A DNA stretch of 64,000 nt from assembly GCF_026339875.1 (NCBI RefSeq), contig NZ_JAPEPZ010000002.1:868001-932000 (forward strand). Direction: 5' to 3'. The notes beneath the pieces are model-generated. The model made no database searches and had not been told where the DNA came from. It saw nothing but the letters and a program-made list of their open reading frames with translations. Within the stretch, counting starts at the first letter, position 1. Each line of letters starts with the position of its first letter. This document shows positions 33,983 through 43,121 of this stretch, in pieces. The stretch is from Streptomyces sp. NBC_01571 (GTDB lineage Bacteria; Actinomycetota; Actinomycetes; Streptomycetales; Streptomycetaceae). A program made the translations under genes and the position numbers.

Positions 33983-35551
33983 ATGTACCGCACCCTGACC
34001 ACTCTGGGCTGCGCCCTGATCGCCGCTCTCGCGACGGCTTGGGTCCCGGCGCCGGCGACAAAGCCCGCCCGGCCCGCCACCGCCACGGTACGCACCCACG
34101 ACGGGACGGTGCGGGGCGCCAGTCACGACGGCTACCGCACCTTCGAAGGCATCCCCTACGCGGCGCCCCCGGTCGGCCGGCTGCGCTGGGTCCCGCCCCG
34201 GCCTCCCGTCCACTGGCCCGGGGTGCGGGATGCCACTCGGCCCACGAGCCCCTGCCCCCAGCCAGCCGGCGAGGTGCCTGGCGGCAGCACCGACGAGGAC
34301 TGCCTCCACCTGAACATCACCACGCCCGACGGCGCCGAGCCGGGACGTCCCCGACCGGTGATCGTGTGGCTGCACGGAGGCGGGTTCACCACCGGTGCGG
34401 GCAGCTCGTACGACGCTCACCGCATGGCCACACGGGGTGACGTGGTGGTAGTGACCCTCAACTATCGGCTGGGAGAACTCGGGTTTCTGGCGCACAGCGG
34501 ATTACCTGGCTCCGGCACCTTCGGCCTGACCGACCAGCAGGCGGCGCTGCGCTGGGTACGCACCGAGATCGGCGCCTTCGGCGGTGACGCGCACCATGTG
34601 ACGCTCGCCGGTGAGTCGGCGGGCGGGTACAGCGTCTGCGCCCAACTCGCTTCCCCTGCCGCTTCGGGCCTCTTCGACCGGGCGATCATCGAGAGCGGCC
34701 CGTGTGACAGCGGCCCGGATCAGCCGTTCGCCCCGTCCTCCATCTCGCTGCCCACGGCCCGCGCCGAGGGCTCAGACTTCGCGGCGCGGGTCGGGTGCGG
34801 CTCGGGTCGCAACGTCCTGGCCTGCCTGCGGCGAGTGAAGGTGTCCCGACTGCTCGCGGCTCAGGACGCCGATCAACAGCCCGCGTACACCACTCCATTG
34901 TTGCCGAGTGACCCCGCGACGGTGCTTGCCGCCGGTCGTTTCCCTCGCGTCCCCACGCTCATCGGCAGCACCCATGACGAGGGCAATGGCTGGGCCGCAG
35001 GGATCATCCAAGCCGGCCATCCTGTCACTCCGAACACCTGGCGGGACGTAGTGGCGACCTTCTTCCCCGCGCCGGGGCGGGCGAAAGCGATCGTCCGCGC
35101 GTATCCGGTGCATCGCACCAACGGCGGCCCGGTGTTCGGCGCGGTCATCGGTGACGCCGACTTCGCCTGCCCGACGGAACGCACCGTCGGACTTCTCACC
35201 GATCAAGTACCGGTATGGCGCTACGAGTTCGCCGACGAACATGCTCCGCCCCTCACCTCGGGCACACCGCCCTTCCCGCTCGGCGCACCGCACGCGAGCG
35301 AACTGCCCTACCTCTTCGACCTGGGCGGCCGCCCCCGCGACCTGACCGCGGCGCAGCACCGGCTGGCATACACCATGATCGACTACTGGAGCCGCTTCGC
35401 CCGCACCGCAGACCCGAACGGGCCCTCCTCACCGCCCTGGCCGCGGCAGGCGGTGCTTTCCCTGGCCCCGGACCACATCGTCCCCACCCACACGGCGGGG
35501 GCCCGCCACCACTGCGCGTTCTGGAAAACGCTCGGTCGAGCACAGCGGTAA
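33983..35551 (+). CDS. Secreted type-B carboxylesterase
   Basis: A 522-residue enzyme with an N-terminal signal peptide (about residues 1-33). Oxyanion WLHGGGF, nucleophile Ser in LAGESAGGYS, acid in GSTHDEGNG and His in GAPHASELPYLF. Cys pairs near residues 91 and 111 resemble the first disulfide of family members. Second type-B esterase in the window, about half identical in motif context to that at 7448-9085 but with different neighbours. Likely hydrolyses external esters; it follows GPP34 and the two-component system. Confidence 0.92.
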   Translation: MYRTLTTLGCALIAALATAWVPAPATKPARPATATVRTHDGTVRGASHDGYRTFEGIPYAAPPVGRLRWVPPRPPVHWPGVRDATRPTSPCPQPAGEVPGGSTDEDCLHLNITTPDGAEPGRPRPVIVWLHGGGFTTGAGSSYDAHRMATRGDVVVVTLNYRLGELGFLAHSGLPGSGTFGLTDQQAALRWVRTEIGAFGGDAHHVTLAGESAGGYSVCAQLASPAASGLFDRAIIESGPCDSGPDQPFAPSSISLPTARAEGSDFAARVGCGSGRNVLACLRRVKVSRLLAAQDADQQPAYTTPLLPSDPATVLAAGRFPRVPTLIGSTHDEGNGWAAGIIQAGHPVTPNTWRDVVATFFPAPGRAKAIVRAYPVHRTNGGPVFGAVIGDADFACPTERTVGLLTDQVPVWRYEFADEHAPPLTSGTPPFPLGAPHASELPYLFDLGGRPRDLTAAQHRLAYTMIDYWSRFARTADPNGPSSPPWPRQAVLSLAPDHIVPTHTAGARHHCAFWKTLGRAQR

Positions 35552-35679
35552 CTCGGGCCGGGCCGGCCGGCATCGCTCGAACAGCGCGAGCCGCATCCCG
35601 CAAGGCAAGGGGCGAACGAACAGGCGGATCACACATCGCCGGAAACAAAACCCACCATCCGAACCTCCGGGGGACAGTC

Positions 35680-36345
35680 ATGAACGAAACCACCGCCAGG
35701 CGCCTGACGGGCTACACGGGCGTCGCCGCCGCCATCGCCTTCATCGTCGAAGTGCCCCTCTACTTCCTCTACTCCGGCCCGCCGCCGGACGCGAACGTCC
35801 TGTCCAGACTGCTGGTCGGAATCATCGCGCTGGCGTTCCTGATTGCGTTCGTCGTACTCTTCCGCGAACTGGTCAGGGCGGCAGCCCCCGCCTACGAGTG
35901 GGTAGGGACGGCGGCCTTTGCCGCCGGACTGGTCTATGCCACGATCACCCTGGTGTCCAGCGGCTTGGAAGCCGGCGCGGTCATCGCGGCCGCCCACCCG
36001 ATCGACCCGACCATCACGGTCAACGGCACCTACGTCCTTTACGGGACGATCGGCCGCCTCCTGCTCGCGTTCTTCCTGACCGCTGTCGGCTACGTCATCA
36101 CCCGTGCGAACCTCCTGCCTCGCTGGACCGGCCGCACGGCCTACATTCTGGCGGCGGCGAACCTGCTCTTCGTGCCGTCCCTGTTCTTCGGCAACACTCC
36201 CTCGCACTTCTACGCGGCGAACGGCTGGGGCACGACCGCCCTGATGGGCGCCCTCTTCAGCTATTGGATGCTGGCTCTGGGCATCTCCGCCCACCGAAGC
36301 GCCACCCGACACACACCCACCGCAGCACCGGCCCTGCAGCCCTGA
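35680..36345 (+). CDS. DUF4386-like integral membrane protein
   Basis: A 221-residue protein with six predicted helices (TGYTGVAAAIAFIVEVPLYF first; ALMGALFSYWMLALGI last). The layout, with a conserved NGTY and a FLT-x-x-GYVI segment, resembles the DUF4386 family, whose function is unknown. ATG 35680 follows GGGGGACAG. The frame is open upstream but no better start is present. A regulated target of the nearby two-component system is possible but not shown. Confidence 0.75.
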   Translation: MNETTARRLTGYTGVAAAIAFIVEVPLYFLYSGPPPDANVLSRLLVGIIALAFLIAFVVLFRELVRAAAPAYEWVGTAAFAAGLVYATITLVSSGLEAGAVIAAAHPIDPTITVNGTYVLYGTIGRLLLAFFLTAVGYVITRANLLPRWTGRTAYILAAANLLFVPSLFFGNTPSHFYAANGWGTTALMGALFSYWMLALGISAHRSATRHTPTAAPALQP

Positions 36346-36402
36346 CGCCACCCAGGCAGCCCGAACCGCCACGAAACGAAAACGCGTCGGTGGGCGTGTG
36401 GG

Positions 36403-36621
36403 TCAGCCGCCCGGTGACCAGATTTCCGGGCCGCCTCCGTGCCACTCGACAACCGGCAGGACGGCTACGTCGACTTCGTCCAGGTCTTCCCAGCCGGCAC
36501 GCCGCAGCAGCTCGGTCAGATCACGCAGACTGTGCGCCGCGCCCACAAGTTTCCTGTCCACCCACACGCGCCGACCTTCACCCTTCACGGGCAGGCAGAC
36601 GATCACGGAACGTTCCCTCAT
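36403..36621 (-). CDS. Small conserved-looking hypothetical protein
   Basis: A 72-residue protein with high third-position GC: SVIVCLPVKGEGRRVWVDRK, then LRDLTELLRRAGWEDLDEVD and a C-terminal EWHGGGPEIW. ATG 36621 has TGAGG 8 nt upstream; an in-frame GTG at 36639 is less good. I recall similar small Streptomyces proteins ending in a WHGGGPE motif, function unknown. It faces the DUF4386-like gene convergently. Confidence 0.6.
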   Translation of the reverse strand: MRERSVIVCLPVKGEGRRVWVDRKLVGAAHSLRDLTELLRRAGWEDLDEVDVAVLPVVEWHGGGPEIWSPGG

Positions 36622-36833
36622 TTCTCCAGCCTCACCCACTCCCCTTCACTGCGCACTCGGGACAGAACCCCGAGCCGCTCTGGGGTGGCTGCGTCAGTTC
36701 CAGGGCCGCGCGGACTACCCTGCGCTGCTCACCGGAGGGTCCCAGCCGAAACGGCACCGCACCTTCCCCAGCCCCGGGTGGCGTGGCCGCGGCGCGAGTC
36801 CTTGCGCCCATTTTGAATTCTTTGGAGGCTCCA

Positions 36834-37100
36834 GTGCGAAGCATTGTTCACGACCGGTTCGGCGAGCCGTCGGAGGTCCTGCGGGTGCGGAGGTCCCCGA
36901 CCCGACGGCGCCCGGCCCTGGTGAGGTGCTGATCCGGGTGACGACGCGCCCCGTGCACCCTGGGGATCTCGCCGGCATTCGCGGTCGTTACACCACCGAT
37001 CACACCTGCCGGCCCCGGTCACGCCGGGTATGGAAGGCGTGGGCATGGTTGAGGCGCTGGGAGACGGTATCGGCGCGGACTCCGGACTGACCGTGGGCCG
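36834..37100 (+). pseudogene. Zinc-type alcohol dehydrogenase / quinone reductase, 5' fragment
   Basis: GTG 36834 with GGAGG 7 nt before it starts RSIVHDRFGEPSEVLRV; another frame continues with AEVPDPTAPGPGEVLIRVTT and RPVHPGDLAGIRGRY; a third gives GMEGVGMVEALGDGIG. Two frameshifts within 260 bp and loss of the nucleotide-binding half make it a dead copy of the same family as the intact gene at 47049. Confidence 0.8.
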
Positions 37101-37404
37101 GAATCAGTTCCGCTGCCAGGTTCCGGGTCGACTTCGTCGTCCAGCGCAGCGGCGACATCGGATCACCCCGCTCGTTTTCGTAGGCGTAGACCGGTTCTGA
37201 GATTCGGACCGTTCAAGGCGCCACATGTGGGCCGGGCTGGTGATGTGTCGCGTTGTTGCTGAGGATCTCCTTCAGCACCTGGCCTCGGTGCTGATCGACA
37301 AGGGGGAGCTGGCCGGAGCCCGGTGAGGATCACGGTGCGGACCACCGACGGAGTGGTGGTGGGGTGCCCGATGTTGGGCATGTCGGAAGAGGCGCCGCTT
37401 CACG
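37101..37404. other. About 300 bp with no recognised gene
   Basis: Debris between the broken oxidoreductase and the terminator hairpin. A short plus-strand frame VAEDLLQHLASVLIDKGELA (37254-37322) looks protein-like but is not identified. Confidence 0.4.
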
Positions 37405-37452
37405 GACCCGTCCCACTCGGGCCGAAAAGGCTCGGCCTGAGTGGGACGGGTC
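37405..37452 (-). terminator. Strong 21-bp stem hairpin downstream of the LAXTG hydrolase
   Basis: GACCCGTCCCACTC (37405-37418) pairs with GAGTGGGACGGGTC (37439-37452); inside, GGCCGA pairs with TCGGCC, with one G-U pair between, leaving a loop of AAAGGC. It begins 52 bp after the stop of the minus-strand hydrolase. There is no T run, as is common for actinomycete terminators. Confidence 0.75.
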
Positions 37453-37503
37453 GTTCGGCGGCGCCAGCCTGCCGAACGACCTGCTTCCCGGGGGCGGGCC
37501 GTG

Positions 37504-38478
37504 TCAGCTTCTTCTGGTCCGACGGGCTGTCAGCAGCAGTGCGCCCCCCACAGCTGTGAGACCCGCAGCTCCGCCGAGCAACGCCCAGGTGCTTGACCCA
37601 GTGGAAGCGAGGGCTGTTGTTGACGGTTCAGGCGTTCGGCCCGCGGCCTGCTCGACGAGGTCGGTGACAGCCTCGGGGTGTGACAACGGGGCGACGTGGG
37701 AGGAGTGGATCTCAACCGTCACCGCGTGGGCCCGCTTCGCCATCCAGCGCTGGGCCGCAGCGGGAATGTTCTTGTCCTCCGCCGTGATCAGGTCATAGGC
37801 AGGAATGGTCTTCCAGGCCGCACCACTGGCCTTCTCATCCAGGGCCTTGGCGTCTACTGGACGCTGGCTCACTGCCAGGACGGAGGAGACCGACAGCGGA
37901 AGGTCGGCCGCGAATTGCTGGGGGAACTGGTCCTGGTTGACATACAGTTCGGTGCCGGTACCGCCGGAGAGCAAGGGGTAGGGCACTTTCTCCAGGGTTC
38001 CTGCCAGCGTACTTCCGGGGTACTTGCCCACTAGTTCGGCAGGGCTCTCGCCTTTTTCGGGCAGAAAACCCGCGACGGAGACCAGCGCCTTGACGTTCTT
38101 GCTGCTGAGCGCCGCTTCGTTGACCACAGCAGCACCGTAGGAGTGCCCCACAAGAATGACGGGGCCTTTGACGCTGCGCAGGACGCTCGCTGTGTAAGCG
38201 GCATCGTATTTCAGACCGCGCAGAGGGTTGGTCGACACCACCACCGGATAGCCGTCGCGACGCAGTTGTTTCGCAACCTGGCTCCAAGACGACGTGTCGA
38301 GGTTGGTGCCGTGGACGAGAACCACCGTGGGCTCGGCCGATCCGTGTGGTGTCTTCGAGGAACTCGAAGAGTCCGCAGAAGCGACCGCCGAAAGCGATGT
38401 TCCAGCGGCTACGAGAGTCGCTAGGAAGGCTATCGTACGCCTCACCCGCAGGGTGATAGGTGCTATACCTACGTCCAT
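37504..38478 (-). CDS. Cell-wall-anchored alpha/beta hydrolase with LAXTG sorting signal
   Basis: A 324-residue exported protein. N-terminal signal peptide (about 1-35, ending AVASA). Hydrolase core with VLVHGTNLDTSSWSQVA, nucleophile in LVGHSYGAAVV, acid in TAEDKNIP and His in SSHVAPLSHPE; closest in look to the EstA/MenH-like single-domain esterases. The C-terminus has LASTG at about 290-294, a hydrophobic segment (WALLGGAAGLTAVGGALLL) and a basic tail RRTRRS, the signal recognised by class E sortases in Streptomyces. It would be covalently attached to the wall. Lies 195 nt downstream of trxB on the same strand, with a GC-rich hairpin between. Confidence 0.85.
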   Translation of the reverse strand: MDVGIAPITLRVRRTIAFLATLVAAGTSLSAVASADSSSSSKTPHGSAEPTVVLVHGTNLDTSSWSQVAKQLRRDGYPVVVSTNPLRGLKYDAAYTASVLRSVKGPVILVGHSYGAAVVNEAALSSKNVKALVSVAGFLPEKGESPAELVGKYPGSTLAGTLEKVPYPLLSGGTGTELYVNQDQFPQQFAADLPLSVSSVLAVSQRPVDAKALDEKASGAAWKTIPAYDLITAEDKNIPAAAQRWMAKRAHAVTVEIHSSHVAPLSHPEAVTDLVEQAAGRTPEPSTTALASTGSSTWALLGGAAGLTAVGGALLLTARRTRRS

Positions 38479-38497
38479 TTCTTCGCATCCTCTGGGA

Positions 38498-38534
38498 GGG
38501 GGCGGGGCTTACATCTTTCGTGTTCCCCGCCCCC
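38498..38534. terminator. GC-rich hairpin between trxB and the hydrolase gene
   Basis: GGGGGCGGGG (38498-38507) pairs perfectly with CCCCGCCCCC (38525-38534), 17-nt loop. It stands 20 bp upstream of the hydrolase start and 139 bp after trxB, so it may end the trxB message or act in the hydrolase leader. Confidence 0.5.
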
Positions 38535-38672
38535 TGGGCGCGTTGAGTGGGGCAATCGAGGGAGAGTAGGTACGCACCCACCCGAGTGCGCATACCACCC
38601 GGTACGCCGGTCGCCGCGTGGGCGATGACCTTGGCGTGGCGGTGCAGCCCCCTGATGTCACGGCTCGCCGGT

Positions 38673-39668
38673 TCAGTACGCGAGCTCCGCCACGGCCGTG
38701 GCCTCCACACGGGCTTCTTCCGGCGTCGCGCAGTCATGCAGCGCCATCAGGTACCGTTCGGCGTCGAGCGCTGCCGCACACCCGGAGCCTGCGGCAGTGA
38801 TCGCCTGTCGATACTCATGGTCGACGACATCGCCGCAGGCGAACACGCCATCCATGTTGGTACGCGTTGAGCGTCCGTCGACTGCTATGTAGCCGGCGTG
38901 GTTCAGAGCTATCTGCCCCTCGACGAGGCCGACCTGGGGGTCATGGCCGATGGCGACGAACACACCGGAAACTGCCAGGGTGCTGTCCTCGTTGCTGGTC
39001 ACCTCGCGCAGACGTACCCCGTCGACTTTCTCATCGCCGATGATGTCCAACACCTCACGGTTCCACAGGACGCGGATCTTCTCATTGCGCCGGACCCGGT
39101 CCTGCATGATTTTCGAGGCGCGGAATTTCTCGCGCCTGTGCACGATGGTCACCGAGCGGGCGAACCTGGTCAAGAAGGTGGCCTCCTCCAAGGCGGAGTC
39201 GCCGCCACCCACTACGACGATGTCCTTCTCACGGAAGAAGAACCCATCACACGTTGCGCACCAACTCACTCCCCGACCCGACAGACGCTTCTCGTTTTCC
39301 AACCCCAGTTCACGATAGCGAGATCCGGTGGCAAGGATCACCGATTTGGTGCGGTAGACCTGGCCGGTGCTGTCGACGAGTTCCTTACTCTGTCCCGTCA
39401 GACGTGCTTCCACGATGTCGTCGGTGACGAACTCCGTTCCGAAACGCTCAGCCTGCGAGCGGAGCTTGTCCATCAGATCCGGACCCAGCACTCCTTCCGG
39501 GAAACCTGGAAAATTCTCGACCTCGGTTGTGTTCATCAAGGCGCCACCAGCGGAAATGGCGCCTTCGAAGAGGAATGGCCGCAGTTCCGCCCGGGCGCAA
39601 TAGAGCGCAGCCGTGTAGCCCGACGGGCCGGACCCGACGATGATTACGTTACGAAGGGTGTCATTCAC
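38673..39668 (-). CDS. trxB: Thioredoxin reductase-type flavoprotein
   Basis: A 331-residue enzyme with the low-molecular-weight thioredoxin reductase architecture: FAD motif GSGPSGYTAALY at 12-23, ENFPGFPEG, redox-active C137-A-T-C140, NADPH motif GGGDSALEEATFL and the FAD-closing GDVVDHEYRQAITAAGSG. It would pass electrons from NADPH to a thioredoxin; no thioredoxin gene is adjacent, unlike the usual trxB-trxA order, so this may be an extra copy with another partner. The start overlaps the end of a broken esterase gene by chance (ATGA at 39665-39668). Confidence 0.9.
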   Translation of the reverse strand: MNDTLRNVIIVGSGPSGYTAALYCARAELRPFLFEGAISAGGALMNTTEVENFPGFPEGVLGPDLMDKLRSQAERFGTEFVTDDIVEARLTGQSKELVDSTGQVYRTKSVILATGSRYRELGLENEKRLSGRGVSWCATCDGFFFREKDIVVVGGGDSALEEATFLTRFARSVTIVHRREKFRASKIMQDRVRRNEKIRVLWNREVLDIIGDEKVDGVRLREVTSNEDSTLAVSGVFVAIGHDPQVGLVEGQIALNHAGYIAVDGRSTRTNMDGVFACGDVVDHEYRQAITAAGSGCAAALDAERYLMALHDCATPEEARVEATAVAELAY

Positions 39669-39689
39669 TGTCCTGACCCCGTCTCACTA

Positions 39690-40206
39690 GGGAACATCGG
39701 GAAACCGTCAACTGCTTCTGACAGCCTTGCGAAGGACACCGATGGCTTCTCCATCGCAGTGGTCGCAGTGTGGCTGGCGCGGATCGGGCCGACCTCAGGA
39801 AATCGTGAATGATGCCGCTGTACCGGACACTCGTGGTGGCGACGCCGGCTTGCGTCAGGTGCCGCGCGCAGGCCCCGGCACCCAGCCATGGCCTTGACAG
39901 TCAGGTAGGGCCCATCGGCGAATGCGTTGCGGCGTTGCCCAGAATCAAGCCCCCCTGGTGTACGTGAGGAACGACGAGCAGGTCGGCGCCGCGACCGACC
40001 GGTTCGACGAGCTGGACGTACAGGTCGCCGACCTCGGCCGGCACTGCCGCCCACTCTCCCCCGGCCTCGGTCTCGTCCATGGGCGTCACCTGAACATCGT
40101 CCAGCACCCTGCGGGCACCCTCTGGGCCTGGCTCATGGAGGAAAGGCGGGCTCGACGTGGCGTCCGCGACGCCCTGCGTGTCAGGTTCAAGAACGGTTGT
40201 GCCCAT
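39690..40206 (-). pseudogene. Alpha/beta hydrolase (HSL-type esterase), internally deleted
   Basis: ATG 40206 with GGAGAAG upstream starts about 95 residues that resemble the N-terminus of HSL-type esterases: FLHEPGPEGARRVLDDVQVT, then PAEVGDLYVQLVEPVG and the region before the oxyanion hole (QGGLILGNAATH). After 39910 only a C-terminal piece is found, in other frames: VGPIRASHTATTAMEK. The catalytic core is missing. Confidence 0.65.
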
Positions 40207-40656
40207 GGATGACTTCTCCACCTTGTCCCGTCGGGCCAGGGTGCTCGGGGGAGCCGTTGCCCTCCCGCTTCCCAGCCTGACGCGCATGCCTACGTGGCGC
40301 ACGTCGAGTGGTGGAGGTGGCATGCGCAGCAGTCAGCATCGTTCCGTCAGAACTGTTCCGCACCCAACCGCAGGCCGGTTCACGACACGCCTGTGCGGGA
40401 CGATCACCTGCGCACGCTCGCGTGAGCCGAGCCGGCGTGTCCGGTGAGCGGGTTGCGGATGGACCGGGGCCGAGGCCGGGTCCAGACAATCGACCCGGCG
40501 GACGGCCGTGACCGGCGCCTCGCACAGCAGCGCGAGACCAGACACAGGACCGACTCGGCCAGCACAACTTCCCCGCCCCGTTCGCGCGCGGCTGACTCGC
40601 CGGCATCAGGAGCCGTGAGTGCACGGCAGTCGGCCAGCGCTATGGGAGGCTGCGGG
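40207..40656. other. 450 bp with no recognised gene
   Basis: Contains the upstream region of the broken esterase and the 3' flank of a small minus-strand gene. No family signal in any frame. Confidence 0.4.
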
Positions 40657-40866
40657 TCAGGCCGCGCGCTGCCCGGGGTGCGTCCCGTACTGGAACAGAA
40701 GACCGTCAACGTCGGGTGTGTTCGGGACGTCGAACAGCCGTCGGCAGAATCGAAGGAAGCCTGGCCAGAGGTCTTCCGTGACCAGATCGTCAAGCGCTCG
40801 CTGCGCTGACCCCAGTCCACCCTCAAGCAGTCCCACGGCTTTGTCCATCGACGTTTTCCGCGTCAT
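40657..40866 (-). CDS. Small hypothetical protein, probably truncated
   Basis: 69 residues; GAGGAGG stands 5 nt before ATG 40866, a very good ribosome site. Sequence: amphipathic helix DKAVGLLEGGLGSAQRALDD, then EDLWPGFLRFCRRLFDVPNT and GLLFQYGTHP. The abrupt Gln-Arg-Ala-Ala end after GTHP suggests the C-terminus of a longer protein was lost. Function unknown. Confidence 0.5.
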   Translation of the reverse strand: MTRKTSMDKAVGLLEGGLGSAQRALDDLVTEDLWPGFLRFCRRLFDVPNTPDVDGLLFQYGTHPGQRAA

Positions 40867-41269
40867 GCCCGACCTCCTCGTCCACCGCAGCCGGGCTCAG
40901 CGCACCGACCCCGGTGAACCTTCCCGGTCAGAGCACTGGCGAGCGGCGCGCAAGCCGGGCCCCGAACCGGGCCGACCCCGGGGCCCGGCTCATCACAGGT
41001 CGAACTCGACGGGCTCGACGCCGGTGAACTTCACCCCTCATGCCCTGCACGGCCGCCAATGCCTCCACTCTGGCGGTCCCGATGGCCGTCGTCAGTGTGG
41101 TGTTCGGTGTGATCCGAGTGCCCTGCGCAGCCGTCCAGAGCGGAGTGGGTCGACGGCTGCGCGCGGCTGGAAGAGCCCCGGGATGGACAGGACACCTCTC
41201 CGGATGGTGGCACGCCGGAGGGGGCGTCAATGCGCGACGCGGGCCGGCGACCCGCTCTGGACGGCTGGC
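40867..41269. other. About 400 bp with no recognised gene
   Basis: Between the small gene and the IS5 remnant; minus-strand frames are continuous with the transposase fragment but lose its signal near 41290. Nothing else seen. Confidence 0.35.
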
Positions 41270-41600
41270 CACGATCAGGAGCGCCCCGCTCGGTGCAGTG
41301 CGTAGCGGGGCAGCACGGCATCGTGACACGGGCTCGAACATCGGGGTGAGCTGGCGCGTCGTGAGGTTCGTTCGCCAGTACGCCGCGACCAGCAGAGCCC
41401 GGTCGGAAGACTCCACGCCCGGCCCTTGCGGACCGCGTCCGCACCCTGGCGCCGCAGAACTGTCACCAGCTTCCCGAAGGCGCGATTGGCGAACCGCTTC
41501 CGCGGCTGGAGCGCGAGCATCGGCCCGAGATGATCGATGATCCGGTCCGCCGCCGACTTGGGCACCCCGAACGGCTCAGCCCAGAGAACGGGCCTATCCA
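41270..41600 (-). pseudogene. IS5-family transposase remnants in permuted order
   Basis: Reading along the minus strand: first a middle segment KSAADRIIDHLGPMLALQPR, then an N-terminal segment KLVTVLRRQGADAVRKGRAW, then in another frame SDRALLVAAYWRTNLTTRQL which normally precedes the first segment. The order suggests two adjacent copies joined by deletion. It is the same transposase type as the element at 21574-22403. Confidence 0.65.
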
Positions 41601-41640
41601 AGAAGGCATCGACGCAGTGATCACACCAGTCACTGCGTGA

Positions 41641-41985
41641 TCATTCCACTGCTTCAGGTTCCCCCTGCTCGAACGCGATACGGCAGCGTTCCACCTGGTC
41701 GGCCACCTGGTCCATGAACCAGCGCATGACCTCGTAGGGGACAACGTGCTCGTCAGGACTGTAGACGCGGACCGTCGGCTGCAGAGTGGGGTCCTCGTCT
41801 GGGACGAGCGCTACCAAGAAGGCGGCGCCGGGCAAGTGGGTCACCGCGGCGTCGGGGTTCTCGGCCCCCATGGCCGACGCGGGCACAGCCTCACTCAACT
41901 CCACAGCCCACGCATCATCGGGCAAGGCGTAGTGGAACAGGACGGCGTAGTGACGTCCTGCATGTTCTCGCAGTTCCCATGACAT
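41641..41985 (-). CDS. Hypothetical acidic protein
   Basis: 114 residues from ATG 41985. Soluble, strongly acidic: ELREHAGRHYAVLFHYALPD, AVELSEAVPASAMGAENPDA, then VRWFMDQV-like helix (YEVMRWFMDQVADQVERCRI). Good codon bias. No motif recognised; size and acidity would fit a small immunity or accessory protein, but there is no toxin beside it. Confidence 0.6.
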   Translation of the reverse strand: MSWELREHAGRHYAVLFHYALPDDAWAVELSEAVPASAMGAENPDAAVTHLPGAAFLVALVPDEDPTLQPTVRVYSPDEHVVPYEVMRWFMDQVADQVERCRIAFEQGEPEAVE

Positions 41986-42102
41986 GTCGGCAGGCTGCCA
42001 CAACTGTCGTGCCGCAGGGTCGCGGGTATCCCCCGGCTCTCACATGGTTACATCCGGCCAGCCTTTGCGGGACAGCCCTTAGCTCCACATAGGACACGGT
42101 CT

Positions 42103-42201
42103 ATTACTGCCGCCCGCAAGCGGCTCGACCGCCGCCAGCCGCTGCCCGCCGCCCAGCGCGGCCCGCGCCGCACCTGCAAACTGCTCCCGCGTCACAGACC
42201 T
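42103..42201 (-). pseudogene. Phosphotransferase-like N-terminal fragment
   Basis: VTREQFAGAARAALGGGQRL, AAVEPLAGGSN resembles the beginning of a family of actinomycete aminoglycoside-phosphotransferase-like kinases, cut just before the Gly-rich loop is completed. The C-terminal half of a protein of this type occurs at 50080-50570 on the other strand. Confidence 0.45.
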
Positions 42202-42479
42202 GGGTGCCACGTTCCGAACCGCCTCTCCGCCACGACAACCCGGGGACTTTACGGAAGCATCGAGGTCCAGGCGTGCAGGCGATTGGTTTGTTACACGCCG
42301 ACTGGGGTCCCTGAACAGCGCGAGGGCGAACGGCGGGTAGCCATACCAGGCGGGAGCGGTCATTTTGCAGTTCCCGCGCATGCGAGGTCGAACGACAAGT
42401 TCGGCCTCGGCGTGAGCGAGCTGCGCCCGGTGCGAGAGCCAGACGGTATGACGGCTGGTGCTGGTCGTAGGCTGCGGTC

Positions 42480-43121
42480 ATGACCGAGATCAACGATTCG
42501 ACCCCCCAGGACGCCTTCCGGCTACTGCTGGCAGGTAACCAGCGCTTCGTCGCGGGTGCTCCTGAGCACCCGAACCAGGACGCCACCCGCCGCGCCGAGA
42601 TCGCACCGGCCCAGCAGCCCTTCGCCGTGCTGTTCGGGTGCTCCGACTCCCGGCTGGCCGCCGAGATCATCTTCGACCGCGGCCTGGGCGACCTGTTCGT
42701 GGTGCGCACCGCAGGCCACGTCATGGGTGCGGAAGTGCTGGGCAGCATCGAGTACGGCGTGGACGTGCTGGGCTGCCCGCTGGTCGTGGTGCTCGGGCAC
42801 GATTCGTGCGGTGCGGTCGGTGCGGCGTGCGCCGCGCTGGAGGATGGCATGGCGCCGGCGGGGTACATCCGGGACGTTGTGGAGCGGGTGACTCCCAGCG
42901 TGCTGGCGGCGCGGGCCGCCGGACGGGTTGAACCGGAGGAGATCCTCGCCGAGCACATAAGGCACACCGTCGACCTGATGCTGGACCGTTCCCGGGTGCT
43001 TGCCGACAAGGTCGCTGCCGGGCAGGCCGCCGTGGCGGGGCTGTGCTACCGCCTGGCTGACGGCAGTGCGCAGCTCGTCGCGTCCCGCGGCCTCGATGCG
43101 GCGGTGCCCACCGCGTCCTGA
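42480..43121 (+). CDS. Beta-class carbonic anhydrase
   Basis: 213 residues; converts CO2 and water to bicarbonate with a zinc ion. Zinc ligands C54, H107 and C110 and the catalytic D56-R58 pair are visible in GCSDSR and LGHDSCGAV. NQRFVAG near the N-terminus and EYGVDVLGCPL are also typical. Cytoplasmic; no signal peptide. ATG 42480 is preceded by a weak purine stretch. Stands alone between debris and the Sua5-type gene. Confidence 0.95.
   Translation: MTEINDSTPQDAFRLLLAGNQRFVAGAPEHPNQDATRRAEIAPAQQPFAVLFGCSDSRLAAEIIFDRGLGDLFVVRTAGHVMGAEVLGSIEYGVDVLGCPLVVVLGHDSCGAVGAACAALEDGMAPAGYIRDVVERVTPSVLAARAAGRVEPEEILAEHIRHTVDLMLDRSRVLADKVAAGQAAVAGLCYRLADGSAQLVASRGLDAAVPTAS

Noticed and set aside
32312..34495. 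Very long minus-strand open frame (over 700 codons) opposite the kinase, regulator, GPP34 and esterase genes
   Set aside because: It is an antisense mirror of GC-rich genes, has no protein family signal, and the plus-strand genes there have clear domains and ribosome sites.
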